Part shown: positions 33,355 through 43,063 of the stretch, piece by piece
How the letters are laid out: the number at the start of each line of letters is the position of its first letter
Position numbering within the stretch: position 1 is the first letter of the stretch
Source of the DNA: Frigoribacterium sp. CFBP 13712
GTDB taxonomy: Bacteria > Actinomycetota > Actinomycetes > Actinomycetales > Microbacteriaceae
Length of the DNA stretch: 64,000 nucleotides
NCBI RefSeq assembly: GCF_014842255.1
Contig: NZ_JACYVH010000004.1
Span: forward strand, 222,399-286,398
Direction: 5' to 3'
Notes under the pieces: generated by a model
Told to the model about the DNA's origin: nothing
Databases searched by the model: none
The model's input: only the letters and a program-made list of their open reading frames with translations
Program-made: the position numbers and the translations under genes

Positions 33355-34500
33355 ATGCCTCGGCTAAAATCAACCAATCCCTCCGTCGCAATCATTGGAA
33401 CCAGGGGGTACCCCAGTTACTACGGGGGCTTCGAGACTGCGGTTCGGAAGCTCGCGCCGTACCTGGTCGACGAGGGGTGGGACGTAACCGTCTACGGACG
33501 CTCCGGTTCTACACGCAATGATGATCCTGATCGAGATCTTCGCGTAAGGACCAAGGTGACCCGCGGTCTGGAAACCAAGTCACTCAGCACGCTTTCCTAT
33601 GGCTTGAGCGCAATTATCGACACCGTCATACAGAAACCAGACGTCGTTCTCATCATGAACGTCGCGAACGGTTTCTGGCTGCCACTCCTTAAACTCCGCG
33701 GGATCCCGACCCTCGTCAATGTCGATGGCATCGAATGGGAACGCGCCAAATGGGGACGACTGGCCAAGGCAGTCTTCCGTTGGGGCGCCAAGACGACGGC
33801 CTGGTGGGCCACACAGTTGGTCTTCGACGCCCATGAGATCGGAAGAAGGTGGAAAACCGCTTTTGGACGAGACGGTGTGTTCATTCCCTACGGCGGAGAC
33901 AAAGCGGCCGCGCTTGCCCTCGAGCCAGCTCTCTCGCACCGTGGGTACGCGCTCGTCGTTGCCCGCTTTGTACCGGAGAACACCATCCTGGAATTCATTT
34001 CTGCCGCTTCGCAGGTTGCCGAATTGCATGACGTCGTCATCGTCGGCTCGAGCGGCTACGGAGGAGAAATCGACGACCGCGTTGCTGCACTCGCAGAGTC
34101 AAATTCACGCGTTCATTGGCTGGGACATGTCAGCGACGACCAGCGTCTTTTCGCGTTGTGGCAGCATGCCGGCGTCTACTTCCACGGTCACAGCGTAGGT
34201 GGAACCAATCCTGCCCTCGTCCAGGCAATGAGGCTCGGAGCCCCCGTGGTCGCGCGAGACACGCCATACAACCGCGAAGTGCTCGGGACCGAGGGCCGCT
34301 TCGTCCCCGCCGAACCGATTTCGATCGCCGAAACCCTCCTGGCTGTCATGGACTCGGTGCAAGAACAGGAACGCCTCAGTCGGGCCTCCTCACGACGCGC
34401 GGACACCGATTACACGTGGGAGAAAGTTCTCGAAAGCTACCGAAACAGTCTCTCCACACTCGTCCACTCAGGCGTTCAAAGGCATTCGACGTATGACTGA
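33355..34500 (+). CDS. Glycosyltransferase with DUF1972 N-terminus
   Basis: A 381-residue GT-B fold enzyme. The N-terminus VAIIGTRGYPSYYGGFETAV is the DUF1972 signature, found in rhamnosyltransferase-like enzymes of surface polysaccharide loci. Later motifs are VARFVPENTILEFI and VHWLGHVSDDQRLFALWQHA, then YFHGHSVGGTNPALVQAMRL with the donor-binding acidic/Gly pattern of family GT4. It begins at the base after the previous stop. Base composition falls sharply from this gene onward (more A/T at third positions), the first sign of foreign ancestry. Sugar donor and acceptor are unknown. Confidence 0.88.
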   Translation: MPRLKSTNPSVAIIGTRGYPSYYGGFETAVRKLAPYLVDEGWDVTVYGRSGSTRNDDPDRDLRVRTKVTRGLETKSLSTLSYGLSAIIDTVIQKPDVVLIMNVANGFWLPLLKLRGIPTLVNVDGIEWERAKWGRLAKAVFRWGAKTTAWWATQLVFDAHEIGRRWKTAFGRDGVFIPYGGDKAAALALEPALSHRGYALVVARFVPENTILEFISAASQVAELHDVVIVGSSGYGGEIDDRVAALAESNSRVHWLGHVSDDQRLFALWQHAGVYFHGHSVGGTNPALVQAMRLGAPVVARDTPYNREVLGTEGRFVPAEPISIAETLLAVMDSVQEQERLSRASSRRADTDYTWEKVLESYRNSLSTLVHSGVQRHSTYD

Positions 34501-35587
34501 TCGGCATGCCGACCCCGGCGCGCTCATGGTCATCCCTGAAGCCCGATCGGCACATCTCGAACGCCTCCGAGAGCGCCCAGCGGACAAGATGTTGTATCTT
34601 GCCAGCAAACCTGACTTCGACGCTGATCTCGCTACCGGTCAGGCGAACAAGGTGACCCTGCTGTCGGCCTGTTGGAGAGTCGCACTGACGAGGAGCCTCG
34701 TGCTCGAAATGCCTGAACCTCTGTGGCTCAGATTCTTCCCCAAGTTCGCCCTGTTGGGGTTGATTTACAAGGCCACGAACCCTCTACGTCGCGGCCGGGG
34801 CAGGGTCGTCGTTTACGCCATCGAAAACAACGGACTGGACCAGTTGCTGAGCCCTGACGCGAGCCGAGGTAAGCGAGTCGTCGGTCCGGCTCTCCGCATG
34901 GCAATAAGGACCATTTCCAACCTCGTCCTAGACCGGATCTGCTTCGGCAGCCCCGGAAGCGAGGCCACCTACGCGCAACTCCGATTGACGCCTCGGCTCG
35001 ACAAGACAACAATCCTAGAGCTTCCGGCCGCAGCGGACGAGACCACGACCGGGGCTGACCAGGCGGTACTCTTCGTCGGTGCATTGGAAGAGAGAAAAGG
35101 TGTTCGCCAGTTAATGGAGGCCTGGGAAGGCGTAGAACGTCTCTGCTCGGACGCCCACCTGACTATCGTCGGAGACGGCCCCCTCCGCGCCGCTGTCGAG
35201 GCGTGGCAGGGCGTCCGCCCGCAGACTCGACGATATGAGGGACAGCTCGACCGGCGTGAACTGGACATCGTCTACAGACGCCATTCTGTCCTGGCCGCCC
35301 CGTCGATCCGGGAAGGGCGTTGGCGCGAGCAGATTGGGCTTCCCATCAAGGAGGGGCTCGCGCGAGGCTTGCACGTAGTAACGACGTCGGAGACAGGCCT
35401 CGCGCCGTGGCTCTCGCAACACGGACACGGCGTACTCCAAGGATCTCAGGAACCGGATATGCAACTGCGCCTCATGAGCTCTATCTTGAACGCGCTATCA
35501 ATTACACGAGATCCTCGGCTGATCACGTCTGACCTGCCCCGGCTCGATGGTCGGACAGCCGCTCGAGAATGGCTGCACTACGTATGA
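34493..35587 (+). CDS. Family 4-type glycosyltransferase
   Basis: A 364-residue GT-B enzyme. The C-terminal half is recognisable: VLFVGALEERKGVRQLMEAW (the GT4 R-K-G helix), LTIVGDGPLRAAVEAW, GQLDRRELDIVYRRHSVLAA and GLPIKEGLARGLHVVTTSET. The N-terminal acceptor domain has two hydrophobic helices (RFFPKFALLGLIYKA) that may touch the membrane. The ATG lies 8 bases inside the previous gene. The stop overlaps the next start (ATGA at 35584). The sugar specificity cannot be read. Confidence 0.82.
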   Translation: MTDRHADPGALMVIPEARSAHLERLRERPADKMLYLASKPDFDADLATGQANKVTLLSACWRVALTRSLVLEMPEPLWLRFFPKFALLGLIYKATNPLRRGRGRVVVYAIENNGLDQLLSPDASRGKRVVGPALRMAIRTISNLVLDRICFGSPGSEATYAQLRLTPRLDKTTILELPAAADETTTGADQAVLFVGALEERKGVRQLMEAWEGVERLCSDAHLTIVGDGPLRAAVEAWQGVRPQTRRYEGQLDRRELDIVYRRHSVLAAPSIREGRWREQIGLPIKEGLARGLHVVTTSETGLAPWLSQHGHGVLQGSQEPDMQLRLMSSILNALSITRDPRLITSDLPRLDGRTAAREWLHYV

Positions 35588-36627
35588 CTGATCCCTTTTC
35601 CAAACCCCGCGTGGCCATCATTAACCCACTTGCGGGTGCACTGTCGCATTACGCTGGCGCCCTGCATGAGACGCTCCAGCGCGAGTCAGAAGTCCGAGTT
35701 TACAAGTTTGCCGAGCCATCCGTCAGTGGGCACTCGCGCGTGCGGTGGATTATCGACTACGGAACCACCGCCCTTCGGGCTCGACGGTGGGCAATGTCTG
35801 GCCGTTCACAGGACGGGCGCGTGATTGTCACGTGGCCTGTACTTGGGCACGTGGACCGCATCGCTCTAGCCTGGCTCGCGAGTTCACGGTTGCGAACAGC
35901 TCTGGTCATCCACGACCCAACCCCACTAGTCAGAGCTCTGGGATACAGCAAATTCACGACACGCGCCGCATCGCTCCTTGGCTCACGGGCTGAAGTCATC
36001 GTTCATTCGGCGGCAGCCGAACGCGACTTCCGCGAAAGCACAGGAGATAGCCCGACCCAGTTGCCTCATCCCCTTAGCTCCATAAAACCGGTAAGGCGGG
36101 GCCACAAACCGGAAGGACCAATCGTGCGGGTAATCGGGCAGTGGAAGAAGGATCGCGACCTCGACCTAATGGCTAAATTGGCGTCGACAAATCCACGGGT
36201 TCAATTCGAGGTCCTTGGCCGCGGTTGGCCCGACGTTCCAGGCTGGCAAACGACCTCTCGGTTCCTCTCAGAAGAAGAGCTTGAGGAGGCTGTCACGTCT
36301 AGTTCTGCGGTACTCATCCCATACAAGCGGTTCTACCAGAGCGGCATCGCTATTCGATGCCTTGAGGCCGGCGTCCCCTTTGTGGGGTACAGAGACAGCA
36401 GTCTCGAAGATCTCTATGGCGACGAGTCTCCTTACCTGGTCGCCCCTCCGGCTCCTGGCGCCGAGGTGCCCTTGGGCCAATGGCGTGCAGCCCTGGAGAA
36501 GGCCTTGTCCTCCGTGCCGCTCGAATTATCGGCCTTACGCACGAAGGCGATCGACACAGCGAAAACCAAATGGTCGTGCTGGGTGCCGGCTGCTGCAAGC
36601 CAGACGGACTTTGAGGCTAGATCTTGA
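35584..36627 (+). CDS. Glycosyltransferase-like protein
   Basis: A 347-residue GT-B-type protein by general pattern: VAIINPLAGALSHYAGALHE at the N-terminus, a mid segment ALVIHDPTPLVRALGYSKF, the linker region GPIVRVIGQWKKDRDLDLMA and a C-terminal YKRFYQSGIAIRCLEAGVPF that matches the EAxAxGxP-like donor loop. The family is less clear than for its neighbours. I use ATG 35584, which overlaps the previous stop as ATGA, over the ATG 15 bases earlier. Its own TGA overlaps the TTG start of the next gene. Confidence 0.75.
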   Translation: MTDPFSKPRVAIINPLAGALSHYAGALHETLQRESEVRVYKFAEPSVSGHSRVRWIIDYGTTALRARRWAMSGRSQDGRVIVTWPVLGHVDRIALAWLASSRLRTALVIHDPTPLVRALGYSKFTTRAASLLGSRAEVIVHSAAAERDFRESTGDSPTQLPHPLSSIKPVRRGHKPEGPIVRVIGQWKKDRDLDLMAKLASTNPRVQFEVLGRGWPDVPGWQTTSRFLSEEELEEAVTSSSAVLIPYKRFYQSGIAIRCLEAGVPFVGYRDSSLEDLYGDESPYLVAPPAPGAEVPLGQWRAALEKALSSVPLELSALRTKAIDTAKTKWSCWVPAAASQTDFEARS

Positions 36628-37535
36628 CGACAGGACGACAAGACCGAGAAGACGCAGCGCACTGCGTCGTGGTTATCGTTAATTACAACTCGTCCGAGTT
36701 GATCGGTGAACTCCTCACCGACATTTCCCCCACTTGGTGTGCCCGCGTGGTCATTGTCGACAACAGCGATGACGCTAATGAGTTTGAACGTGTACAAAGG
36801 CTCTGCGCATTAGTGAAAGTAGATGCGCTGCAAGCTCCTGGAAACATCGGATTTGGGGCGGGTGTGAACTTAGGCGTTGAGCACGCCCTAGCTGATCGGA
36901 ACATCGAGTACGTGTGGGTACTAAACCCGGACACTCGTGTTCGAGCCAATGCTCCAACCGTCCTCATCAACCACCTTAGGGCGCACCACTGCGACGTTGT
37001 CTCTCCCGCTGTCACAACGGGCGCTCGCGATGAAGTTATCTGGTTCGCCGGCGGCAGCATTGACCCCCGTCACGGGACGGTGAGGCATTGGCGCTACGAC
37101 GAACCTTCCACAAGCCTGCCTAGCGATCCTTTTGCTACGATCTTCATGTGCGGGGCCGCTCCGCTCTTCAGACGTGAAGCGTGGCAACAACTACACGGCT
37201 TCGATGAGTCACTTTTTCTCTACTGGGAAGATGCAGAATTATCTCTACGCGCGGCTGACCTCGGCCTTCGAATGGAAATTCTCCCTACCGCTCGCGTCTG
37301 GCACGCCGTCGGCGGAACGAGCGCCGAGACAGGCCAGAGCCGCGCGTTCTATTACTATTCTGCGCGCAATAGAGTTCGGGTCATGAGAAAGCGATCGGGT
37401 ATATGGGCCATCGCGAGTCCGGTGGGCATACTCGCGACCGCCAAATTTACCCTTCGACCCCTCCGACGGGAATCGGCGAGTCCTGTGGCTAAATCATGGG
37501 CGGCCTTACGCGGCCACATCTCAGGACTTCTCTGA
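36624..37535 (+). CDS. Family 2 glycosyltransferase (rhamnosyltransferase-like)
   Basis: A 303-residue GT-A enzyme. Residues 15-120 give the nucleotide-binding fold: VVVIVNYNSSELIGELLTDI, VVIVDNSDD, NIGFGAGVNLGVEHA and the metal-binding VWVLNPDTRV (DxD-like). MCGAAPLFRREAWQQLHGFD and LFLYWEDAELSLRAADLGLR (ED-x-E/D catalytic region) follow. This layout is common in rhamnosyl- and galactofuranosyltransferases. TTG start overlapping the previous stop (TTGA). A small stem at 37528-37544 (TTCTCT, AGAGAA) straddles the stop codon and may end the + transcript. Confidence 0.88.
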   Translation: MTTGRQDREDAAHCVVVIVNYNSSELIGELLTDISPTWCARVVIVDNSDDANEFERVQRLCALVKVDALQAPGNIGFGAGVNLGVEHALADRNIEYVWVLNPDTRVRANAPTVLINHLRAHHCDVVSPAVTTGARDEVIWFAGGSIDPRHGTVRHWRYDEPSTSLPSDPFATIFMCGAAPLFRREAWQQLHGFDESLFLYWEDAELSLRAADLGLRMEILPTARVWHAVGGTSAETGQSRAFYYYSARNRVRVMRKRSGIWAIASPVGILATAKFTLRPLRRESASPVAKSWAALRGHISGLL

Positions 37536-37886
37536 GTCAGAGAAACGGCCCTTACGAGAGAAGGATACAACCCCTTTTAGGGTAATTCGTGTGAAGCCAG
37601 CCCCTGAGGGCAGCTTCCTCGCCCGAACGGGCGGGCATGCACCCTCTCGCAACGCCCTGCGCAATTTCCACTGCGCTGTGAATGACTAACCCCCTTCCCC
37701 CCCAAAATACAGGCAAAAGAGGGTGCTACCACTAACAGCCTGTTTCCCCAAGAGTCACACTCTGCCCGGAAACTTAGATACAACGTGATAAGCGGCACCC
37801 ACCGAAGCAGACCTGGGTGTCGGTGAGATCGAAACTGGGCAGTTGTGCCGGTCGAAAAGTGAGCACTTGAATCCACGATTGGATGG
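37536..37886. other. Intergenic stretch before the IS21 remnant; no gene seen
   Basis: About 350 bases of mixed composition after the last + glycosyltransferase. Apart from the stem at the preceding stop codon, it contains short pyrimidine runs (37690-37700) and, from about 37816, sequence resembling the lead-in of IS21-type elements. No supported reading frame. Confidence 0.4.
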
Positions 37887-39058
37887 GTGGTCACTTTCGA
37901 GAATTTGGCGTTGATTCATCGGCTTCGCCATAGCGAGAAGGTCACGAAGGCTGTGATCGCCAGACAGCTCGGGATCCCGCGAAACACGGTCGTGAAGGCG
38001 TTGGCAGCGAACTTGCCGCAGCGGTATCACCGGCCGTTAGCGGGGACGGCGTTCGACGCCGTCGAGCAGCAAGTCCGGGCGCTGTTGGCCAAGCCGCCGT
38101 TGATGCCGGCGACGCTCCTTGCGGAGCGGCTCGGCTGGGTCGGGTCCCCGTCGTGGTTCCTTGGCCAGATCCGGATGGACGGCCCGCATTATGCGCCCAA
38201 GGATGCCGCGTCGCGGTTGCGGCATGTTCCGGGTGATCCGTGTGATCAGGTGCAGTGCGATCTCTGGTTCCGCCGCCCGGATTCGCGTGGGTGACGGGCA
38301 AGTGGCGTCCCCGCCGGCGCTGGTGATGGTCGCGCCGCATTCGCTGTTCATCACCGGGGTGATGCTGCCGTCGAGAACGACACCGGATCTGCTGGCCGGC
38401 ATGCGGTTCCTCCCTAGCAGCAGCTGGGGGCGGATCCGCGTAGGCTGGGTTAGGACAGCGAAGTCGGCATCGGTCGGCGTTTTCGTTTGGCTTCCGGGGC
38501 GACGGAGTTCGTCGGTGGCCTGGCGAGGCGGTTGGTGCAGTTCAGGCCGTTCGATCCGGAGTTTAAGGGCATCGTCCAACGGGCTAACCAGTTCTTTAAG
38601 ACATCGTTCATGCCAGGGCGGGCGTTCACCTCGCCGTCGGACTTTAACGCATAACTCGCCTCGCTGCCCCCGCGCGAACGCCAGGACGGTCCGGAGCGTG
38701 AAGGCGAGACAGGTCGACCTGATTGGGCGAGACCGAGCCGGAATGCTGCAGCGGCCGCCGGTCGTGCCGACGGCGGGCTTTGCCGACCAGGTTCGATTGC
38801 CGCGTGAGTACTACGTCCGCGTTCTCTCGAATGGCTAGTCCGTCGCCCCGGCTGCATGGCGAACATCACAGCCAATCTGCCCCGGCCCGAGGTCACCCCG
38901 CGGGGCCGCTTGGTTGTCTCCCACAAACGAACCTCGTCGACCGGCGCCACGATCACTGATCCGGCCCACGTGAACCTAGCCGACGAGATGAGGGAGCTGT
39001 TCCAGAACTCGAGGGCCGTTCCGGCGCAGGACGACCCGGTCCGGGACGTGGGCGACTA
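37887..39058 (+). pseudogene. istA: istA transposase pseudogene (IS21 family)
   Basis: The intact 5' part (37887-38290) reads VTFENLALIHRLRHSEKVTK, the helix-turn-helix VIARQLGIPRNTVVKALA and later PGDPCDQVQCDLWF. After about 38280 the frame shifts: ASPPALVMVAPHSLFITGVM in a second frame, then VGIGRRFRLASGATEFVGGL and KGIVQRANQFFKTSFMPGR in a third with internal stops, then RANARTVRSVKARQVDLIGR in the second again, and finally SSTGATITDPAHVNLADEM. The catalytic Glu of the usual GIVER motif is Gln here and the WDNE motif is degraded. The product cannot be active. Confidence 0.82.
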
Positions 39059-39099
39059 GGACGCCGCGTTCGGAGACGACTTCAATACTGAGGCCGCCT

Positions 39100-39790
39100 C
39101 GTGACCGCCGCCACCGACACCTTGAAGCACGTCGACTTTCTCGCCCGAGCCTTTATAGCTCCGCGGATGCGTGACGCGTCTAGCGTCTTGGCCACCAGGC
39201 CAGGGCCGTCGGGTGGTCGCACAAGCAATACCTCATGCCGTTTGGGACCGGGAACTCCCAGCCGTCGCTGCCTCCGGCAGGCTGCTGCGAATTAAAGCGG
39301 CCGGGTTCCCGACGAGGAAGACAATCGAGAATTTCACCTTCGACCACCAACCGTCCCTCAAACGCCACGAGATCGCCCACCTCGCCCAGGGCACCTACCC
39401 CCTAACGCGCAGAATGTCGTCCCTGTCGACCCTCCGGGCACCAGGAAAACACATCTCACGACCGGGCTCGGAATCAAAGCTGCCCAGACCGGCCACCGGG
39501 TGTTGGTCGCCACCGTGGTCGAGCGGGTCGCCAAGCCGCAAGCGGTCACCAGCACTGCTGGCTCGCGACGGAGTTCATGAGGCTGCGCCGATACGGGCTG
39601 ATCATCGTCGACGAAGTGGGCTGAATGTCGCTCGAACAGGACGCCGCAAACCTGTTCTTTCAACTCGTCTCGAGTCGTTGCGAGCACACGTCGCTGATCC
39701 TCCAGCAACCTGCCCTTCGCTCGCTGGGGCGATGTCTTCGGCGACCAATTCGTCGCATGATCCCAGCCTTGCCTGGTAACCGCATTCTTC
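39100..39790 (+). pseudogene. istB: istB helper ATPase pseudogene (IS21 family)
   Basis: Remnants in order: LKHVDFLARAFIAPRMRDAS, then AGFPTRKTIENFTFDHQPSL in another frame, LKRHEIAHLAQGT, a damaged Walker A (PPGTRKTHLTTGLGIKAAQT with Arg for the second Gly), LRRYGLIIVDEVG, and EQDAANLFFQLVSSRCEHTS. At least three frameshifts and a stop after DEVG. It follows the istA remnant by about 40 bases as in complete IS21 elements. Confidence 0.8.
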
Positions 39791-39843
39791 TACCTCGGCC
39801 AATTCTCGAGCCAGTAGTGAAGATTACAACCGAGAAGAGTAGC

Positions 39844-41991
39844 TCAAGATCTAATCTCGGCCATTTCCGCGGACAGAAGCGGGGCCAATGTTGCAGTAAA
39901 AAGACCGACCATATGAATACCATCGACTCGCACAGGGTGATTTGATATCACTGGCGGGCATTGATTCTCAAAACATACCCAATCGCGGGTGTTAATGTAT
40001 CGGACATTTGGGCCCTCGAACTCAGATACAGCCCGCTCTTCTGCTTTAGCCACAGCACCCCAGTGCCTGGAGGGTGATTCCGTGCAGAAACTCGGGGTAC
40101 TTCCCGGCACAACACAGTCATTGAGTTTAGGCCCTCGCGGGGGCACTCCCAGAACTATAGCTTTCGTCTCCGTAGGAAGCTGCTTTAGAAGATCCTGAGC
40201 ACTACTTCCCCAAGCATCGTAACCCGAAAGCCCTGCAGGCTCGTCCATATACCCGACCGTGTCCAGATTCGAGACGATAATAAGATCGGGCCGCATTGCA
40301 TCGACTTCCGACAAGGCCCAATCACGATGAGAGTTACAAGCCGCCCTGTTTTCATTTGACAGCGAAACGACAAAGGCAGGACACCCGGACATCGTCAGCA
40401 TCTGGATGCGGTAGCCATCCGGTTCCAGCGAGGCCCGAATTGCCGGCATCCACGACGCCGCCATGCTGTCACCCAGAACTACGGCACTTTTGTCGGCGTC
40501 CATTTCACCGTAGCTGCATGCTGATAGGTTCTCTTGGCTAACAGTCAAGCACTTGTCTTGGTACACCTCTGGCGCCCAAGCAGAATAATCGAGAGCGTCA
40601 AGCGAGGGGGTTATACCATCGGGCAAATCCGACAGAGACAAACCAGCGAGAACAGCCGCAGATTGGATACCCGCGGGTGTGTTGTCAGCAATTTTGGGCC
40701 CTTCCGCTGCATCCGCATCAAACGTTCCGAGGAAGGCAGAAACAGGTGCGTCCCGCGGAGTCACTGCGATCGCTACGACAGCAAGCGTTCCCACGGCGAG
40801 TAGGGCGGTAAAGGGATACACGAACTTTGAGTAGTCGACACGCCTCGCATCTCGATTTCGGACAGCCTGAGACCCAGCAACTTTTCGCGGACGACTCTTG
40901 TGAATAGGCTTTTCGTAAAGGTGATAGGCCGTGATAGCAAGCAGGAACATCACGCATATTGCGAAAATGAAAAGGGTTAGACCATCCAGGTAAAGGTCCG
41001 CGAAGATGATAACCGGGAAATGCCACAGGTATAGCGAGAAAGAAATGTCACCAATGTAAGAACTTACTCGGTTGGTCAAAATCCCCACGTGCCGCGGTTC
41101 GACCCCAACGCCACCCGATATGACGAGTGCGGAACCGAGAACTGGAAGCAGCGCCCATGGTGCGGGGAAGGGTGAGCTTGTTTGGATAGCAAACAATGAC
41201 CCGAAAATCAAAATGAGACCAACCCACGACAAGACCGTGCGCACATGAGCCCGCATATCCGACAAGATCGGAGTCACGACCGCGAGGAGCGCTCCTACGC
41301 CAAGCTCCCAAGCGCGCGAAAAAGTGGAGAAGTATGCCCAAGTCGAGCTCGCTGCGGTTTCATAGAATGCCCAAACAAGCGAAAGCACAATTATGCAAGA
41401 AATCGCTATCCCAATGGCTCGACGAGCCTGCTGGCGTCCGCCACTTCGACGGCGATCTACTGTCACGAAAACGAGAGCCATGATGACGGGCCACACGAAG
41501 TAAAATTGTTCTCCTACTGCGAGCGACCAGAAGTGTTGCAATGGCGAGGACGGACCCTCGCCTTGTAGATAATCAGTACCAGCTGCTGCAAAATTCCAGT
41601 TTGCTGAAAATACGACGGCGAAAAGCGCATCTCGTATTGTGCTCGTCGCCCTCGCTGTTGTGAAGAAGAAAGTAGCTGCAGCTGCTGTCACAACCAGAAC
41701 AAGCAGGGACGCAGGCAAGATTCTACGAATTCGACGCTGGTAAAACTTCTTGAAAGAGATCCCTCCCGTGTTCTCATACTCCCGCAACAAGAGCCCCGTT
41801 ATTAGGAATCCGGAGAGAACGAAAAAGACATCGACACCTATGAATCCACCCGTGGGCCAACCAAACAAGTGATCAGCTACTACTGCGAGAACGGCCAGTG
41901 CTCGGAGCCCCTGGATGTCGCGTCGTGGGCCTTGTCGGGCAACGGCCGCCAACGGGTTTGTGGTTGAGCCGGAGGCGGCGTCTCTCTTCAT
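39844..41991 (-). CDS. Membrane O-acyltransferase with SGNH domain (polysaccharide modification)
   Basis: A 715-residue acyltransferase-3/SGNH protein, same architecture as the one at 12223 but with lower GC. RRDIQGLRALAVLAVVADHL, FIGVDVFFVLSGFLITGLLL and FYQRRIRRILPAS mark the membrane domain (about 11 segments to residue 400); the external SGNH-like part has AVVLGDSMAASWMPAIRASL near 500 and DGIHMVGLFT near 695. It probably O-acetylates the exopolysaccharide made by this locus. Last gene of the - half, 52 bases after the pyruvyltransferase. It ends next to the IS21 remnant. Confidence 0.88.
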   Translation of the reverse strand: MKRDAASGSTTNPLAAVARQGPRRDIQGLRALAVLAVVADHLFGWPTGGFIGVDVFFVLSGFLITGLLLREYENTGGISFKKFYQRRIRRILPASLLVLVVTAAAATFFFTTARATSTIRDALFAVVFSANWNFAAAGTDYLQGEGPSSPLQHFWSLAVGEQFYFVWPVIMALVFVTVDRRRSGGRQQARRAIGIAISCIIVLSLVWAFYETAASSTWAYFSTFSRAWELGVGALLAVVTPILSDMRAHVRTVLSWVGLILIFGSLFAIQTSSPFPAPWALLPVLGSALVISGGVGVEPRHVGILTNRVSSYIGDISFSLYLWHFPVIIFADLYLDGLTLFIFAICVMFLLAITAYHLYEKPIHKSRPRKVAGSQAVRNRDARRVDYSKFVYPFTALLAVGTLAVVAIAVTPRDAPVSAFLGTFDADAAEGPKIADNTPAGIQSAAVLAGLSLSDLPDGITPSLDALDYSAWAPEVYQDKCLTVSQENLSACSYGEMDADKSAVVLGDSMAASWMPAIRASLEPDGYRIQMLTMSGCPAFVVSLSNENRAACNSHRDWALSEVDAMRPDLIIVSNLDTVGYMDEPAGLSGYDAWGSSAQDLLKQLPTETKAIVLGVPPRGPKLNDCVVPGSTPSFCTESPSRHWGAVAKAEERAVSEFEGPNVRYINTRDWVCFENQCPPVISNHPVRVDGIHMVGLFTATLAPLLSAEMAEIRS

Positions 41992-42043
41992 ATGTAAGGC
42001 CCTAGGGTTTTGTGGCTGAACTACTACGGGAAAAAGCCGATAG

Positions 42044-43063
42044 TTATAGAGTTGTCATATCCTTGAGTTTTTGATGAGCGATAGCCGCGCCTTCCTCAGG
42101 ACTCCTAGCGAAGTAGACATCATCTAAACTGCCAAGGTAGTCCCGCACTATAGCCTCCACTTTGCCATTTGCATTTGCCAAAGCTACAACCGGAATGCCA
42201 AGGAGTCCGGCCATGACTGTTGCGTGCAGGCGGTCGGTAATTACCAAACGCCCCTGACTCAACAGACTAAGGGCGTATCTTACGTTGTTGAAAGCCAGCG
42301 CCTTGTAGCATCGCTGCTGAAGGGGCTGAAGAAGTGTGGCGAGTTGCGGGACCCGCTTGTTGAGTGCCCCCGGCGCACGAAGAAGCCGCGCCCAAACTCT
42401 TCTCCATCCCGTCAGGCGCCAATCTCTGTCGATTCGCGACCATGGCATCGCCAACTCGAAGACGCCTTTTCCGTGATCGGCCTCAGAGTCCTTTCGACGC
42501 AAAACGACGGCATCGACCCGTTCCGCATTCGGTCTCTTTTGCTCGCCCACCCCAAACGCCATGTCCGGACAGAACCTCACGTTGGTGGAAGGGAAGAGAG
42601 AACGCGTGCGGTTGACGCCGACAAGGTCCCGGATCAGGACGGTCAGATCGGGATGAGCCCCAAAGATCCTCTGCGCCCGTTCGAGCCTGGCTCCCTCGGT
42701 AAAGTCGATCGTTTGAGGAAGTTGAATTACGCGCCTGTCCGGGAAATCTTGAATGACACGCTCTCGGAAATCTTGAAACTCCGTCCATCTGTCCCCCAAA
42801 TTGCCACCACCGTGAATCAAAACTGGCCCGGCGGGAGCGAGCAGTCTTAGATCCTGGGCACGATAGCGACTCGCGTCTGCAACGTAGCGAATACTCACGC
42901 CCAGCTTTTTTAGATATGCGAGTTCGCCAAGATAGATAAGAGAGTCCCCAGCATTCTCATGGTTAGGAAAATCGACGAGCGAAACAGTATCGTTTGGCCC
43001 CAGAAACTCACTCAAAATCATTAAGGTTCGGTCTTGAATTAAAGCAATAGACATTGGACTCAC
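42044..43063 (-). CDS. Polysaccharide pyruvyl transferase family protein
   Basis: A 339-residue enzyme that would place a pyruvate ketal from PEP on a sugar of the repeat unit, giving the polymer negative charge. Typical parts are LVDFPNHENAGDSLIYLGEL, the Gly-rich VLIHGGGNLGDRW, VIQLPQTIDF, and the C-terminal ITDRLHATVMAGLLGIPVVA then NANGKVEAIVRDY. The GTG at 43063 overlaps the preceding TGA (GTGA); an ATG three codons in (43054) is the alternative. Acceptor sugar unknown. Confidence 0.88.
   Translation of the reverse strand: MSPMSIALIQDRTLMILSEFLGPNDTVSLVDFPNHENAGDSLIYLGELAYLKKLGVSIRYVADASRYRAQDLRLLAPAGPVLIHGGGNLGDRWTEFQDFRERVIQDFPDRRVIQLPQTIDFTEGARLERAQRIFGAHPDLTVLIRDLVGVNRTRSLFPSTNVRFCPDMAFGVGEQKRPNAERVDAVVLRRKDSEADHGKGVFELAMPWSRIDRDWRLTGWRRVWARLLRAPGALNKRVPQLATLLQPLQQRCYKALAFNNVRYALSLLSQGRLVITDRLHATVMAGLLGIPVVALANANGKVEAIVRDYLGSLDDVYFARSPEEGAAIAHQKLKDMTTL

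Larger units (their letters stand above)
37816..39790 (+). mobile_element. Decayed IS21-family insertion element (istA and istB remnants)
   Basis: Both IS21 genes are recognisable in order but broken by frameshifts, stops and loss of key residues. The ends are approximate: the left end is guessed near 37816, and I could not identify terminal inverted repeats or a target duplication. The element lies exactly between the + and - halves of the exopolysaccharide locus. Confidence 0.8.

Noticed and set aside
38119-38838. 239-codon open frame as an intact gene
   Set aside because: It is a patchwork: its ends match IS21 istA but the middle is out of frame, so it is part of the pseudogene.
39971-41568. 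Short forward frames within the acyltransferase at 39844-41991
   Set aside because: Lower GC creates more apparent short frames; all lie opposite a gene with clear acyltransferase and SGNH motifs.
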